A stretch of DNA of 64,000 bases from Candidatus Saccharibacteria bacterium UBA1103. Its GTDB lineage: Bacteria > Patescibacteriota > Saccharimonadia > Saccharimonadales > Saccharimonadaceae. Shown one piece after another: positions 33,297-43,513 of the stretch. Both the position numbers and the translations under genes were made by a program. Under the pieces are notes generated by a model. It was not told the origin of the DNA and did no database searches. It saw only the letters and a list, made by a program, of their open reading frames with translations. The stretch lies in assembly GCA_002313515.1 (NCBI GenBank), contig DCBQ01000009.1:1-64000 (forward strand), written 5' to 3'. How positions within the stretch are numbered: the first letter of the stretch is position 1; each line of letters opens with the position of its first letter.

Positions 33297-34708
33297 TATT
33301 TATCCTCTTTCTCAACCTCTTCAGCAAAGGCTAGCAGGCGCGAATCGTCCTTCATCTTGCCAATCACCTGCAAGCCAATTGGCAAACCTTCGTTAGTTGT
33401 ACCGTTAGGTACTGAAATTGCTGGCAGTCCCGCCATACTAGCTGGCACCGTCATAGCATCAGCCAAGTACATCTTTAGCGGGTCGCCCGCATTCTCGCCC
33501 AGCTTATATGCCGGCGTTGGCGCAACTGGACAGATTAAGAAGTCGTACTGGTCGAATAGCTTATTAAAGTCATTGATCAGTAGCGTACGTGCCTTCTGTG
33601 CTTTCAGATAGTAAGCGTCAAAGTAGCCACTAGACAACACATACGAACCGATCAAGATACGACGCTTGTTCTCGTCCATAAAGCCTTCGCTACGGCTCAT
33701 ACCATAAATATCATCCAATGACTTTGCGTCTGGTGAACGATAGCCATAACGAACGCCATCGTAACGGCCTAGGTTCGAAGTAATCTCAGCAGGCACCACA
33801 ATGTAATACATCGCCAGTGCATACTTTGCCATTGGCAAGTCAACTTCTTCGACTGTATGACCCATATCACGCAAGCGATCGGCCGTCTTCTTGGTCTGTT
33901 CAGCAACCTCTTTGTCTACACCATCACCGACAAATTCACGAATTAGGCCAATCTTTAGATGCTTTGGCGTATCAGTTGGCATCTCGTAATAGCGCTGGTG
34001 GACGTTGCTGTCCTTCTTATCTTGACCCGCCAATATATCACAAACAATCTCGGCATCTTTAACTGTACGAGTCAGTGGTCCGACCACGTCGGTTGAACTT
34101 GCCATTGCTACTACGCCATAACGGCTGATCATACCATAGGTTGGCTTTAGGCCTACCACACCGTTGAAGCTAGCTGGTTGGCGAATCGATCCGCCAGTAT
34201 CAGAACCTAGCGCAAATGGCACCACGCCTGCCGCAACGATGACCGCTGAACCACCAGATGAACCACCTGCTACGCGCTCAAAGTCCACGGCGTTATGCGT
34301 TGGACCAAAATAGCTATTCTCGGTTGAGCCACCATGCGCAAAGGCATCCATGTTAGCCTTACCGATTAGAATTGCATCCTCGACATCCAACTTTTCAACC
34401 GCTGTAGCATCAATCGGCGACTGAAAGTTTTCTAGAATCTTGGCCGCTGCCGTGGTATGACCCAGTTTAGTCAGGAAGTTATCCTTTGCAACATACGGCA
34501 CACCGACCAGCTTGCCCAGCTTCTCACCAGCCTTCACCTTGGCGTCGATTTCGTCAGCGCGCTTTAACGCCGCATCCTCGAATAGCTCCAACAGGGCATG
34601 CAGATCCTCGGTTTCCTTAGCACGGTTAATCGCCTTCTCTACCTCGGCCCGCGCGGTTGTTTTGCCGGATTTAATATCCTCAGTAATTCGTAAAATCTCG
34701 CTATTCAT
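33296..34708 (-). CDS. gatA: Asp/Glu-tRNA amidotransferase subunit A
   Basis: 470 aa amidase-signature enzyme. KDNF (catalytic Lys), GGSSGGSAVIVAAG and GSDTGGSIRQPASF (Ser-cisSer-Lys triad region) are present. It frees ammonia from glutamine for transamidation. Ten nt separate it from gatC; it overlaps the HEPN-like gene at its 3' end. Confidence 0.97.
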   Translation of the reverse strand: MNSEILRITEDIKSGKTTARAEVEKAINRAKETEDLHALLELFEDAALKRADEIDAKVKAGEKLGKLVGVPYVAKDNFLTKLGHTTAAAKILENFQSPIDATAVEKLDVEDAILIGKANMDAFAHGGSTENSYFGPTHNAVDFERVAGGSSGGSAVIVAAGVVPFALGSDTGGSIRQPASFNGVVGLKPTYGMISRYGVVAMASSTDVVGPLTRTVKDAEIVCDILAGQDKKDSNVHQRYYEMPTDTPKHLKIGLIREFVGDGVDKEVAEQTKKTADRLRDMGHTVEEVDLPMAKYALAMYYIVVPAEITSNLGRYDGVRYGYRSPDAKSLDDIYGMSRSEGFMDENKRRILIGSYVLSSGYFDAYYLKAQKARTLLINDFNKLFDQYDFLICPVAPTPAYKLGENAGDPLKMYLADAMTVPASMAGLPAISVPNGTTNEGLPIGLQVIGKMKDDSRLLAFAEEVEKEDK

Positions 34709-34717
34709 TTATGTCTC

Positions 34718-35002
34718 CTATAGCACCTTTGGCACTTTAACTTGACCGGCCTCTTGATCGGGCGCCAGCTTCAACAGCTCTTCGCGCGGTAACTGCGGCT
34801 GAATCGTATCGTCTCGCCACACGTTCTTTAGCCCCGTCACCTGGAACGTCGGCTCAACACCATCAGTGTCCAGCTCGTCCAGCATGTTAATGTAATCTAC
34901 AATCTTATCCAGCTGCCCGGTTAGGTCGTCCGCCTGCTGATCCGTCACGTAAATTTGGCTCAGCGTCGCTAGATGGCGCACATCATCTTTACTAACACTC
35001 AT
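34718..35002 (-). CDS. gatC: Asp/Glu-tRNA amidotransferase subunit C
   Basis: 94 aa from the ATG at 35002 (MSVSKDDVRHLATLSQ). TATAAT lies seven nt upstream (35015-35010), so a leaderless start is preferred over the longer frame from 35086. LDKIVDYINMLDELDTDGVEPT and WRDD are typical GatC. It tethers GatA and GatB and heads the four-gene operon. Confidence 0.9.
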   Translation of the reverse strand: MSVSKDDVRHLATLSQIYVTDQQADDLTGQLDKIVDYINMLDELDTDGVEPTFQVTGLKNVWRDDTIQPQLPREELLKLAPDQEAGQVKVPKVL

Positions 35003-35009
35003 TGCTACC

Positions 35010-35109
35010 ATTATACACCATGACCGCGTTAACGACGCGGGGATGAACGACATTTGCCCGGGATTTGATTGCAAGCGTAGCTGCACTCCTCTTAACTCTG
35101 TGGTAAAAT
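35010..35109. promoter_or_regulatory. divergent promoters gatC / hsdR
   Basis: TATAAT on the minus strand (35015-35010) serves gatC. On the plus strand TGGTAAAAT (extended -10, TAAAAT at 35104-35109) lies nine nt before the hsdR ATG, with no ribosome site. Confidence 0.55.
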
Positions 35110-35118
35110 ATAACTACT

Positions 35119-38100
35119 ATGAGTCGTGGTTTTAACGAAAATTCCAGGGTCAAGATTCCAGCCATAGTTCATCTAACACGGCTGGGATACAAGTATTTGT
35201 CCATTAAGGATTCCGCCGTTAAATCGCAAATCGACCCCGCTACCAATATTTTCCGTGATATCTTTAACGATAGCCTACGGAAGATCAATCGAGTAAATAC
35301 CCCCCCCGCAAGCTCGGATCTAGATTCGCAAATTGACAGCGTCTACGCACAAATAAAAAATGTCCTGCTAGATTCTGACGACACTGGCAAATCTTTCTAT
35401 GATGCTCTATTACACGGAGTCAATGGCATCAACCTGATTGATTGGAATAATTTCAGCAATAACACGTTCAATGTCGTAACTGAGCTAACTTACGCCAATG
35501 AGGGCGAAGAGTTCCGACCGGATGTAATATGCCTAGTTAACGGCATGCCACTGGTTTTTATCGAGGTCAAGAAGCCTAATAACACCGATGGTATCCAGGC
35601 CGAACGCGACCGCATCAATGAGCGCTTCTCTAACCGCAAGTTCAAGAAGTTTATCAACCTAACCCAGTTCATGATCTTCAGCAACAACATGGATTACGAT
35701 GATCAAGCCATTAATTCGCTAGCCGGTGCCTTTTATGCTGCACCCGCCATGGGCAATCGCGTCGATATTAAATTCAACCACTTCCGCGAGCAGCGTTACT
35801 CAAAAATTATCGACCAAATACACGATAAAGATAGCACTATAGAAAATGAGATCCTCATTGACAACAATCTACCCGTTATTAAGAACTCTGCCGAATATCA
35901 AACCAATCTACATCCCGATACGCCAACTAACAAAATTATCACCAGTCTACTCTGCCAACCGCGGCTGAAGTTCATCTTACAGTATGCCTTTGCCTACGTT
36001 GACATTCCCAACGCACAGTATCCACAAAAGCACATCATGCGCTATCCGCAGCTATTTGCCACTATGGCTATTGCCGATACCTTAGATAAAGGCATTAAGA
36101 AAGGCGTCATTTGGCACACTCAGGGCTCGGGTAAGACAGCCCTGGCCTACTATAACGTCAAATATTTGACCGACTATTTCGCAAAACAGAATAAGATCGC
36201 TAAGTTCTACTTTATCGTCGACCGCATCGATCTACTAAATCAAGCCGTTCAGGAGTTCACTAAACGTGGACTGAAGACGCGTACCGTTCAGAATAAGGAT
36301 GAGCTCAAGGCCGAGTTTGCTAGCGCTAATATTACAACATCTGGTGATAACGAAATCTGTGTCATCAATATTCAGAAATTCCGTGCCGACACCGAGGCCA
36401 TTAACGATAGCGGCTACGACAACCTAAACATCCAGCGTATCTACTTTATCGACGAGGCTCACCGCAGCTACGATCCGCGCGGCAGCTACCTAGCTAATCT
36501 ATACAATTCCGACCATGACTCCGTTAAAATCGCCCTAACCGGTACGCCACTAATCCTGTATAAGAATCATGAAATTGACGGTGAAGACGAATCGCTATCC
36601 GACAAAATCGACCGCAAGACTACCGTCGGTATCTTTGGCCACTATATTCACAAATACTACTACACCGAATCAATCAAGGACGGTTACACCTTGCGTCTAC
36701 TGCGCGAGGATATTGATACCTCGTACCGTGAAGGACTCAAAAATATACTGAGTAGCATCCAAGTGCAATCGGGCGTACTGCGTAAATCCGATTTATACGC
36801 TCATCCTCGCTATGCTACCGCCCTAGTCGACTATATAACTCGCGACTTTACCGTTAGTCGTCAGATTATGAACGACGCTACAATTGGTGGCATGATAGTC
36901 TGTAACTCGTCTAGACAGGCTCGCGAAGTTTTTAAACGGTTACAAGAATCTCATCCCAAGTTATCCACCGCATTGATCCTGCACGACAGCGATACTAAGG
37001 AAATCCGCAAGCAGCACGTTGACGAGTTCAAAGCCGGCAAAATCGACCTCTTAGTCGTCTTCAACATGCTACTAACCGGCTTCGACGCACCGCGACTGAA
37101 GCGGCTTTACCTCTGCCGCATTATTCGGGCGCATAATCTATTGCAGACTCTGACTCGCGTTAATCGTCCATATCACAACTTTCAAATGGGCTACGTCGTA
37201 GATTTCGCCGACATCCGCGACGAATTTGCGCTCACTAATGAACGCTATCTAGAAGAGCTAAAGGACGAATACGATAGTGGTGTTGATTCATCCGATAGTA
37301 GCGATGATATTTTTGGCTCGCTGTTTATCGGTCGCGACGAGCTGGAGAAACGCATCCAGCAGATCCAAGATAGTCTAAAGCACTACAATTTAGCCAACGT
37401 CGAGGAGTTTCGGCTGCAACTCGATCAGACCAAGGATAAATCTGAGTTGTCGCGTGTCAGTAGAGCCCTCTCTGACACCAAGGGCATTTACAACATTATT
37501 CGCCTGCTCGGTCACAATGATCTATTGTCGCAAATCAATATTACTAAAATTAATGATGAGCTAAACGAGGTTGATCGCCGCATTCAAATGATCAACGCTC
37601 AGGAGGCTTTGGGCAGCAACGGCGACATCGATAGTAAGAAGCTATTAGACCTCGCCCTAGAGGACGTGGTATTTAATTTTAGAAAAGTCGGACAGGAAGA
37701 GCTAGACCTATCTGAGCCGATCAGCAAGGCTAAAACACTTGTGCGCGATATCCGCCAAAATATGGCCGCTAATATCGACCAGCAGGATCCCCAGTTCACT
37801 ACCCTACGTCAAGAGTTCGGCAAATTAATGCAATCCGCCAACATCGACCAGAATCAGATGAGCCTAGACGGCCTAGACGACATGACCTTGCAACTACAGA
37901 GCATTTACGATCGCATCATGAAACTCAATCAATACAATCAACGAATTGCTAATCAATATAATGGCGATCCCAAATTTGCCCGTGTCGATAAGCACACCCG
38001 TGAATTCGTCGAACATGAGCTAAAACGACGGCAGCAGGCAGACAATGCCATTAACGACCCGACCGCTAGTGCCGTCGGCGAATCACCTATCGGAGCAATG

Positions 38101-38325
38101 CCACCACTGAACAACTTCCTATCCAGCGTTAAAACTGACCTCGATCAGCAAGTGATCAATAACCGCGATATTGTCGATAACGACGCCTTCTTTATGGGCA
38201 ATATCATGCAATCGCTCAACGCCACCTCTACTGCCGATAACTTGAATATCGCCCGCCCCATTAGGAAGTACGCCGCACAACAAATTCGCGATGAATATCA
38301 GAAGGAATATAAAGGAGGAGAATAA
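35119..38325 (+). CDS. hsdR: type I restriction enzyme subunit R
   Basis: 1068 aa. A PD-(D/E)xK nuclease domain (FRPDVICLV...LVFIEVKKP, about residues 135-155), then an SF2 translocase: WHTQGSGKTAL (Walker A, about 335), FIVDRIDLLNQ, YFIDEAHRSYDPRG (DEAH), ALTGTPL, and the helicase C half (MLLTGFDAPRL, LTRVNRPY). A helical C-terminal part binds the methylase core. It cleaves unmodified DNA after translocation. It is the first gene of the RM operon, with a leaderless start. Confidence 0.95.
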   Translation: MSRGFNENSRVKIPAIVHLTRLGYKYLSIKDSAVKSQIDPATNIFRDIFNDSLRKINRVNTPPASSDLDSQIDSVYAQIKNVLLDSDDTGKSFYDALLHGVNGINLIDWNNFSNNTFNVVTELTYANEGEEFRPDVICLVNGMPLVFIEVKKPNNTDGIQAERDRINERFSNRKFKKFINLTQFMIFSNNMDYDDQAINSLAGAFYAAPAMGNRVDIKFNHFREQRYSKIIDQIHDKDSTIENEILIDNNLPVIKNSAEYQTNLHPDTPTNKIITSLLCQPRLKFILQYAFAYVDIPNAQYPQKHIMRYPQLFATMAIADTLDKGIKKGVIWHTQGSGKTALAYYNVKYLTDYFAKQNKIAKFYFIVDRIDLLNQAVQEFTKRGLKTRTVQNKDELKAEFASANITTSGDNEICVINIQKFRADTEAINDSGYDNLNIQRIYFIDEAHRSYDPRGSYLANLYNSDHDSVKIALTGTPLILYKNHEIDGEDESLSDKIDRKTTVGIFGHYIHKYYYTESIKDGYTLRLLREDIDTSYREGLKNILSSIQVQSGVLRKSDLYAHPRYATALVDYITRDFTVSRQIMNDATIGGMIVCNSSRQAREVFKRLQESHPKLSTALILHDSDTKEIRKQHVDEFKAGKIDLLVVFNMLLTGFDAPRLKRLYLCRIIRAHNLLQTLTRVNRPYHNFQMGYVVDFADIRDEFALTNERYLEELKDEYDSGVDSSDSSDDIFGSLFIGRDELEKRIQQIQDSLKHYNLANVEEFRLQLDQTKDKSELSRVSRALSDTKGIYNIIRLLGHNDLLSQINITKINDELNEVDRRIQMINAQEALGSNGDIDSKKLLDLALEDVVFNFRKVGQEELDLSEPISKAKTLVRDIRQNMAANIDQQDPQFTTLRQEFGKLMQSANIDQNQMSLDGLDDMTLQLQSIYDRIMKLNQYNQRIANQYNGDPKFARVDKHTREFVEHELKRRQQADNAINDPTASAVGESPIGAMPPLNNFLSSVKTDLDQQVINNRDIVDNDAFFMGNIMQSLNATSTADNLNIARPIRKYAAQQIRDEYQKEYKGGE

Positions 38326-39980
38326 TGGAAACCACTAATTATGTACAGAAAACCGAGAGCTTAATTGACCAGCTAAAGGCCATCTGCAATAGTTACGGTC
38401 TAGGCAACGGCGGAGACGAATACAAGGTTATCGTCCAAACCTTCCTGTATAAATTCCTCAACGATAAATTCCTGCATAGCGTCAGCATTGCGCACCCCGA
38501 ATTACACACTACATCCGAGATCACGGATTTTCTGAACCAGCTCGCCCAGAATGACGATAATTATCAGGACTTTCTGGATAGCTTTGGTGGTAGCGGTATT
38601 CGCCTGCAGCCCAATCATTTAATATCCTATCTATACAATCACCAAACCGAACCGGAATTTGCCAAATTATTCGATGATACCCTGGCCGATATTGCCCAAA
38701 ACAACACTGGCGTATTCTCGGTTCGCACTGATGAGGGTGCGCCAATTCCACTATTCGACACCAATCTACTCAGTTGGGTTATTAGCGATAGCAGCAAGCG
38801 CGACCCCTTCGCCCGCGCTATCATCAACGTTCTCGCCACCGACAAGTTAGACTTCACCAGCGCCTTTAGCCAAGGCTTCGACTTCTTCTCTACCATCTTT
38901 GAATATCTAATTAAGGACTATAACGCCAACGGTGGCGGTGTCTACGCCGAATATTACACGCCCCATTCCGTTGCCAAAATTATTTCCGAGATTTTAACGC
39001 AACATCCCGTCAAGACTAGAAGCGTTCGCATCTATGACCCCGCTGCCGGCTCGGGCACCCTACTCATCAACTTGGCGCACATCGTAGGCGAGGATAAGTG
39101 TAGTACCTACAGCCAGGATATCTCGCAAAAGTCCTCCCAAATGCTACGTTTAAACTACATCCTAAACAACCTAGCGCCATCCATTAAAAACGTGGTTCAA
39201 GGTAATACAATCTTGTCGCCCAAAAATGTTGGTACTCGCCCCGAGGATAAGTTTGATTATATCGTATCCAATCCACCGTTTAAGCTAGATTTTAGTAGCT
39301 GGCGCGACCAGGTGGCCAACGAGCCTGATGCCAGCGAGCGATTCTTTGCTGGCGTTCCAAAAATTAAGGCTAAGGCAAAGGACAAGATGGAGATCTACCT
39401 ACTATTCATCCAGCATATTCTATATAATCTAGCACCTAACGGTCGCGCCGCCATTGTAGTGCCGACCGGGTTCATCGCCGCGCAAAGCGGTATCGAGAAG
39501 CGGATTCGTCAGCGTTTAGTTGATCGACACTGGCTAAAGGGTGCTATTTCCATGCCGTCAAATATTTTCGCCAATACCGGCACCAATGTCTCAGTTGTCT
39601 TTGTCGACAAGTTAAATACCGACAATAAGGTGGTTCTAGTTGACGCCAGCAAGCTCGGTAGCGACGTTAAGGATGGCAAGAATCAGCGCACTGCGCTGAG
39701 ACCCGAGGAGGAGCAAAAGATTATCGACACCTTTAACAATATCGAAGCCATCGAGGACTTCAGCGTCACCGTCACTTACGACGAGATTAAAGAGAAAAAT
39801 TACAGCCTCGCCGCCGGCCAATATTTTGACATCAAAATCCCACATGTAGATATAACAGAAGAAGAATTCAAGCTACAGCTAGCAGAATACGCACAAAGAC
39901 TCAGAATAATGTCTCGAGAGTCGCAAGAACTTAACAATAAAATAGTACACACGTTAGAGGATCATGTGAACAATGTCTAA
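38325..39980 (+). CDS. hsdM: type I DNA methyltransferase subunit M
   Basis: 551 aa. EYYTPHSVAKIISEIL, YDPAAGSGTLLINLAH (SAM motif I) and DYIVSNPPFKLDF (NPPF catalytic motif IV, N6-adenine class) identify HsdM. It overlaps the hsdR stop by one base, after AAGGAGGAGAATA. It methylates the target and forms M2S1 with HsdS. Confidence 0.96.
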   Translation: METTNYVQKTESLIDQLKAICNSYGLGNGGDEYKVIVQTFLYKFLNDKFLHSVSIAHPELHTTSEITDFLNQLAQNDDNYQDFLDSFGGSGIRLQPNHLISYLYNHQTEPEFAKLFDDTLADIAQNNTGVFSVRTDEGAPIPLFDTNLLSWVISDSSKRDPFARAIINVLATDKLDFTSAFSQGFDFFSTIFEYLIKDYNANGGGVYAEYYTPHSVAKIISEILTQHPVKTRSVRIYDPAAGSGTLLINLAHIVGEDKCSTYSQDISQKSSQMLRLNYILNNLAPSIKNVVQGNTILSPKNVGTRPEDKFDYIVSNPPFKLDFSSWRDQVANEPDASERFFAGVPKIKAKAKDKMEIYLLFIQHILYNLAPNGRAAIVVPTGFIAAQSGIEKRIRQRLVDRHWLKGAISMPSNIFANTGTNVSVVFVDKLNTDNKVVLVDASKLGSDVKDGKNQRTALRPEEEQKIIDTFNNIEAIEDFSVTVTYDEIKEKNYSLAAGQYFDIKIPHVDITEEEFKLQLAEYAQRLRIMSRESQELNNKIVHTLEDHVNNV

Positions 39981-40971
39981 ATCAACTCCCCTTCGAATAA
40001 TGACACAATCTATAGACATCATGGTTAGTGCTATTGAGATATACAACAAGCCAAATTTTAGCTACAGAGACGAGACATTTTGCATACTAGCTATCAACGC
40101 ATGGGAACTTATGCTAAAGGCCAAGATAATATTAAATAGTAACAGAGACATGTCATCTATATATGTAAGGGAATACCGCAAGAACAAAAATGGCTCAAAA
40201 TCCAGAAGCTGGTCATACGCCAAGAATAGATCGGGCAATCGCATGACAATTGGCTTTCAAAAGGCACTTAACAGGCTATTGTCAGAAAACTATTTATCAA
40301 AAACATGCGCCGATAACCTGAGATGTATCGTTGAAATACGCGATAATTCAATCCACTTCCCAGCAAAGAGCATAGACATTCAAGTTGAAACCCAGGGGCT
40401 TAGTACGGCGTGCGTAAAAAATTACATCAACTACGCATACGCATGGTTTGGTGTCGACTTGTCAAAATACAACATGTACATCATGCCATTGTCGTTCTTC
40501 GATGGTTACAATGCTACAACGCCAATAGCGTCTCCACGAAACAACTCCGTAAGCAATGTTGTCGATTACATAAAACGCACATGGCAAAACAATATAGCGC
40601 CAAAAGATTCCGACTCCTTCTCTCTATCTATTAAGATAGATTATTCGACCGTTCCCGAACAAACCATTCCAGTTAGAATAACATCCAAGAATGACGATAC
40701 TGCTATGCCAATAAGCCCAACTAAAATGTCCAAGTTATATCCCTTGGACTACAAGACGCTAAATAACAAATTGGCAAAACGCTACGGCACCAACTTTAAG
40801 GTAAACAAGGATTACCATGCATTTAGAAGCATACTCGAGCGCGACAGCACACTATGTTACAAATACCCACAAAACCCGCGAAAACCCGATGGGGGCAGTA
40901 AAAAACTATATTCAACGAAAATAATAAAAGAGTTTGATAAATACTACAAGCCAACGGAGAAACAACAATGA
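39973..40971 (+). CDS. DUF3644 HEPN-family protein inside the RM operon
   Basis: 332 aa. IDIMVSAIEIYNKPNF...RDETFCILAINAWELMLKAKII is the DUF3644 N-terminal signature. VEIRDNSIHF (about residue 121) has RDNSIH, the HEPN Rx4H motif with a polar residue after Arg, so the RNase site looks intact. It overlaps hsdM by eight nt and hsdS by four nt, so it is made with the methylase. HEPN proteins linked to RM loci (as with PrrC-like nucleases) can act as a back-up suicide RNase when restriction fails; that role is inferred. Base composition is more AT-rich than hsdR/hsdM. Confidence 0.8.
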   Translation: MSKSTPLRIMTQSIDIMVSAIEIYNKPNFSYRDETFCILAINAWELMLKAKIILNSNRDMSSIYVREYRKNKNGSKSRSWSYAKNRSGNRMTIGFQKALNRLLSENYLSKTCADNLRCIVEIRDNSIHFPAKSIDIQVETQGLSTACVKNYINYAYAWFGVDLSKYNMYIMPLSFFDGYNATTPIASPRNNSVSNVVDYIKRTWQNNIAPKDSDSFSLSIKIDYSTVPEQTIPVRITSKNDDTAMPISPTKMSKLYPLDYKTLNNKLAKRYGTNFKVNKDYHAFRSILERDSTLCYKYPQNPRKPDGGSKKLYSTKIIKEFDKYYKPTEKQQ

Positions 40972-42128
40972 TCCCACATGAAACCATAGATAACATTTGC
41001 GCAACAGTAAATCCACCTCAAAAATTAGAAACAACTGAATATCAAGCAGATGGAGAATTTCCCATTATAGACCAGAGTCAATCGGATGTGGCCGGCTACA
41101 CCAACAATATAGCATCAACTCTTCCGCCGGATAACTACATTTTATTTGGTGACCACACGTGTACATTGAAATTTATCAATAAAAGATTTGCTCAGGGCGC
41201 CGACGGCCTTAAAATTCTGAAATGCGCCAATGGCGTTGATCCTAAGTATATTTATTATGCCATGAAATCCCTTAATTTTAAGACCGAGAGATATAAGCGA
41301 CACTGGTCTGAGTTTAAACAATTATCTGTACCTATTCCCAGTCTAGACACCCAGCACAAAATTGCCGGCATCCTATCGGCACTAGATGACAAAATTGAGT
41401 TGAATGACAAGATCAATCGGAAGCTAAATGAATTGGCTAGATTAATTTATGATTATTGGTTTGTACAATTTGACTTCCCTGACGAGAACGGTCGCCCCTA
41501 CCGCACCAGCGGCGGCAAGATGGTCTATAACGACCCCCTCAAGCACGAAATACCCGAAGGGTGGGCAGTAAAACCCTTAGACAAGATTCTAGCCTTTAAT
41601 CGTGGAACAGAACCGGGATCTAAAGCCTACTTAGACACCAAGAAGAATGACACCTGCATTAAATTTCACAGGGTTGGCGATATGTTGGGCGATTGCACAA
41701 CCTGGATTGATAGTAATAAATTCAAACTATACAGAGTTAAGCCAGGCGACGTACTAGTGTCGTTCGATGCAACTATAGGGCGTATCGCAACCTGCGTAGA
41801 CGGAGCCATATCTGGCGGAATTAGGCATATATACGACCCTGATAAAAACATATCCGACGCTTTTATATGGCAATTATTTCAGTCTCAAAAAATACAGGAT
41901 CAGATGCTGCAGTTCGTAAGTGGTCGCGGGTCATCACTGGCACACGCCGGTGGAGTCATTAAAGAACTTGCTATACCGTATAACATGGCGACTATTCAAA
42001 AGTATCAAAGTATCGTTAACCCGATGTATCAGCTATACATAAATAATCAGCTTGAGTCCCGGCAGCTTGCCCAGCTCCGCGACTGGCTGCTGCCAATGTT
42101 AATGAACGGACAGGTAGTAGTTAATTAG
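40968..42128 (+). CDS. hsdS: type I RM specificity subunit S
   Basis: 386 aa. Two target-recognition regions are separated by conserved helices: IPSLDTQHKIAGILSALDDKIELNDKINRKL...YDYWFVQFDFP (about residues 120-165) and the C-terminal YNNQLESRQLAQLRDWLLPMLMNGQV-like helix. The N-terminal TRD is short. HsdS sets the DNA target of the complex. The start overlaps the DUF3644 gene by ATGA. Confidence 0.9.
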   Translation: MIPHETIDNICATVNPPQKLETTEYQADGEFPIIDQSQSDVAGYTNNIASTLPPDNYILFGDHTCTLKFINKRFAQGADGLKILKCANGVDPKYIYYAMKSLNFKTERYKRHWSEFKQLSVPIPSLDTQHKIAGILSALDDKIELNDKINRKLNELARLIYDYWFVQFDFPDENGRPYRTSGGKMVYNDPLKHEIPEGWAVKPLDKILAFNRGTEPGSKAYLDTKKNDTCIKFHRVGDMLGDCTTWIDSNKFKLYRVKPGDVLVSFDATIGRIATCVDGAISGGIRHIYDPDKNISDAFIWQLFQSQKIQDQMLQFVSGRGSSLAHAGGVIKELAIPYNMATIQKYQSIVNPMYQLYINNQLESRQLAQLRDWLLPMLMNGQVVVN

Positions 42129-42140
42129 GAGAGGGTAATC

Positions 42141-43034
42141 ATGAGCACGCTATTAGTTTTAAATGTAAATAAAGATAAATACGCTGAGCTCTTCAGCAAT
42201 GACAACGCCGCCAACGAGCAAATCAACGCCATAACCAACAAGCTTCGCAAGCTATCACTGCTTAAGTCACTCACGCACACGTCAGATAGCACTTACAAAT
42301 ACGATACTACGGTCGGCAGCATAACGATTTCTCGTACTGCTTCCGACGACGAAGGTATACGCTTCCTGGTACGTGAGTATATTGACGGGTACTACACAAA
42401 ATCCCTCATCTTTAAAGGCGCAGAAAGCTCTAAGAGATACATAAGGGATCACATGATCACACACAACAACCACCGTATATACAAACTATTCGTCGAAACC
42501 TCTAATGGTGAAATCTTGCCACTAGTTAATCTATTTGGGCTAATAAATAAAAATATAATTAGCTTTAAAAACGATATATCCAAATACATGAAGAACGACC
42601 ACAAGGTTCTACACTATATGTTGGGCGGATCATTGATTCTAATGCTACTATTTAATCCATTGGTGAGCATTCTATCTGGGCTAATATGTCTAGCGTTAAT
42701 ACTATTTCAGAAGCACCTGTACAAAAAGTTCATATCCGACTACAGTGACAAATATATGATCAAGAAGTATCTATATACAAGGTTCAACAACTACTGGCAT
42801 GGTATGTTAGGCGTGAGTATATTCTGGCTCGTACTAGATATTTTTATAATATTCATAGCTATAATATTCATAGCTTCGTCTAATACAGTTGATCAGAGCG
42901 TAGGTACGCTAGTAAACACATCGACCCCTTCTGTCGTAGCATATCTACGGTTTGTCGTAGTAGCTATACTCATTGGCGTATGTATCGATAGAATAATCTC
43001 AATAAAGCAGCTGATCGACGATATTAAAGAATAA
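42141..43034 (+). CDS. multi-TM protein, last gene of the RM operon
   Basis: 297 aa, AGGAGAGGGTAATC before the ATG, 12 nt after hsdS. A 150-aa soluble N-terminal part is followed by TM helices at about 157-195, 225-250 and 265-285. The family is not recognised. The soluble-then-TM layout and the position at the end of a defence operon suggest an effector or accessory subunit, but this is inference. A terminator follows. Confidence 0.6.
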   Translation: MSTLLVLNVNKDKYAELFSNDNAANEQINAITNKLRKLSLLKSLTHTSDSTYKYDTTVGSITISRTASDDEGIRFLVREYIDGYYTKSLIFKGAESSKRYIRDHMITHNNHRIYKLFVETSNGEILPLVNLFGLINKNIISFKNDISKYMKNDHKVLHYMLGGSLILMLLFNPLVSILSGLICLALILFQKHLYKKFISDYSDKYMIKKYLYTRFNNYWHGMLGVSIFWLVLDIFIIFIAIIFIASSNTVDQSVGTLVNTSTPSVVAYLRFVVVAILIGVCIDRIISIKQLIDDIKE

Positions 43035-43049
43035 TGCCAACGAGCAGCG

Positions 43050-43104
43050 CCTCATCATATGTGGCTCCGTATGGTTCCTCTTAGTAGCGATGAGGGGTTG
43101 TTTT
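43050..43104 (+). terminator. terminator of the RM operon
   Basis: CCTCATC (43050-43056) pairs with GATGAGG (43089-43095), followed by GGTTGTTTT. Confidence 0.65.
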
Positions 43105-43184
43105 GACAGTATCAACCAATCGAACCCACCGTCACGACTACGCCGTGTCACCTCCCGCGGCGTATGGGAGGCATTGGTGTCTAT

Positions 43185-43511
43185 TTACAGCCTGCCCCTT
43201 AGCAAGCTGGCTATATTACGGCGAGCATAGGTAACGGCAATAACTACAACCTGCTTTTTACTAACGCTCACCTCGAATAGTACTGCGAAATTCTTTATTG
43301 TCACACAGCGAACGCTCAAACCCGTATTGCTATCCGCCGCTACAACATTACCTCTTACAGTCGCATGCTCCAGCGAACACACAAGTTCCATTATTGCGTC
43401 AACTATATTATCGGCGGCACGCCAATTTGCTTTATCCTCAGATATATAACGATGTATCTCGTCTAGATCACTACAAACAACCGAGAGCATCTTCACCCTA
43501 TAAACATCCAT
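43185..43511 (-). CDS. ParE/RelE-family toxin
   Basis: 108 aa, basic. VYRVKMLSVVCSDLDEIHRYISE, the Arg after mid-strand (VRCVTIKNFAVLFEV) and VVVIAVTYARRNI follow the RelE/ParE fold. It starts two nt after the antitoxin stop, as in relBE/dinJ-yafQ operons. The activity (gyrase poison or mRNA interferase) cannot be told from sequence. Confidence 0.8.
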   Translation of the reverse strand: MDVYRVKMLSVVCSDLDEIHRYISEDKANWRAADNIVDAIMELVCSLEHATVRGNVVAADSNTGLSVRCVTIKNFAVLFEVSVSKKQVVVIAVTYARRNIASLLRGRL

Positions 43512-43513
43512 AG

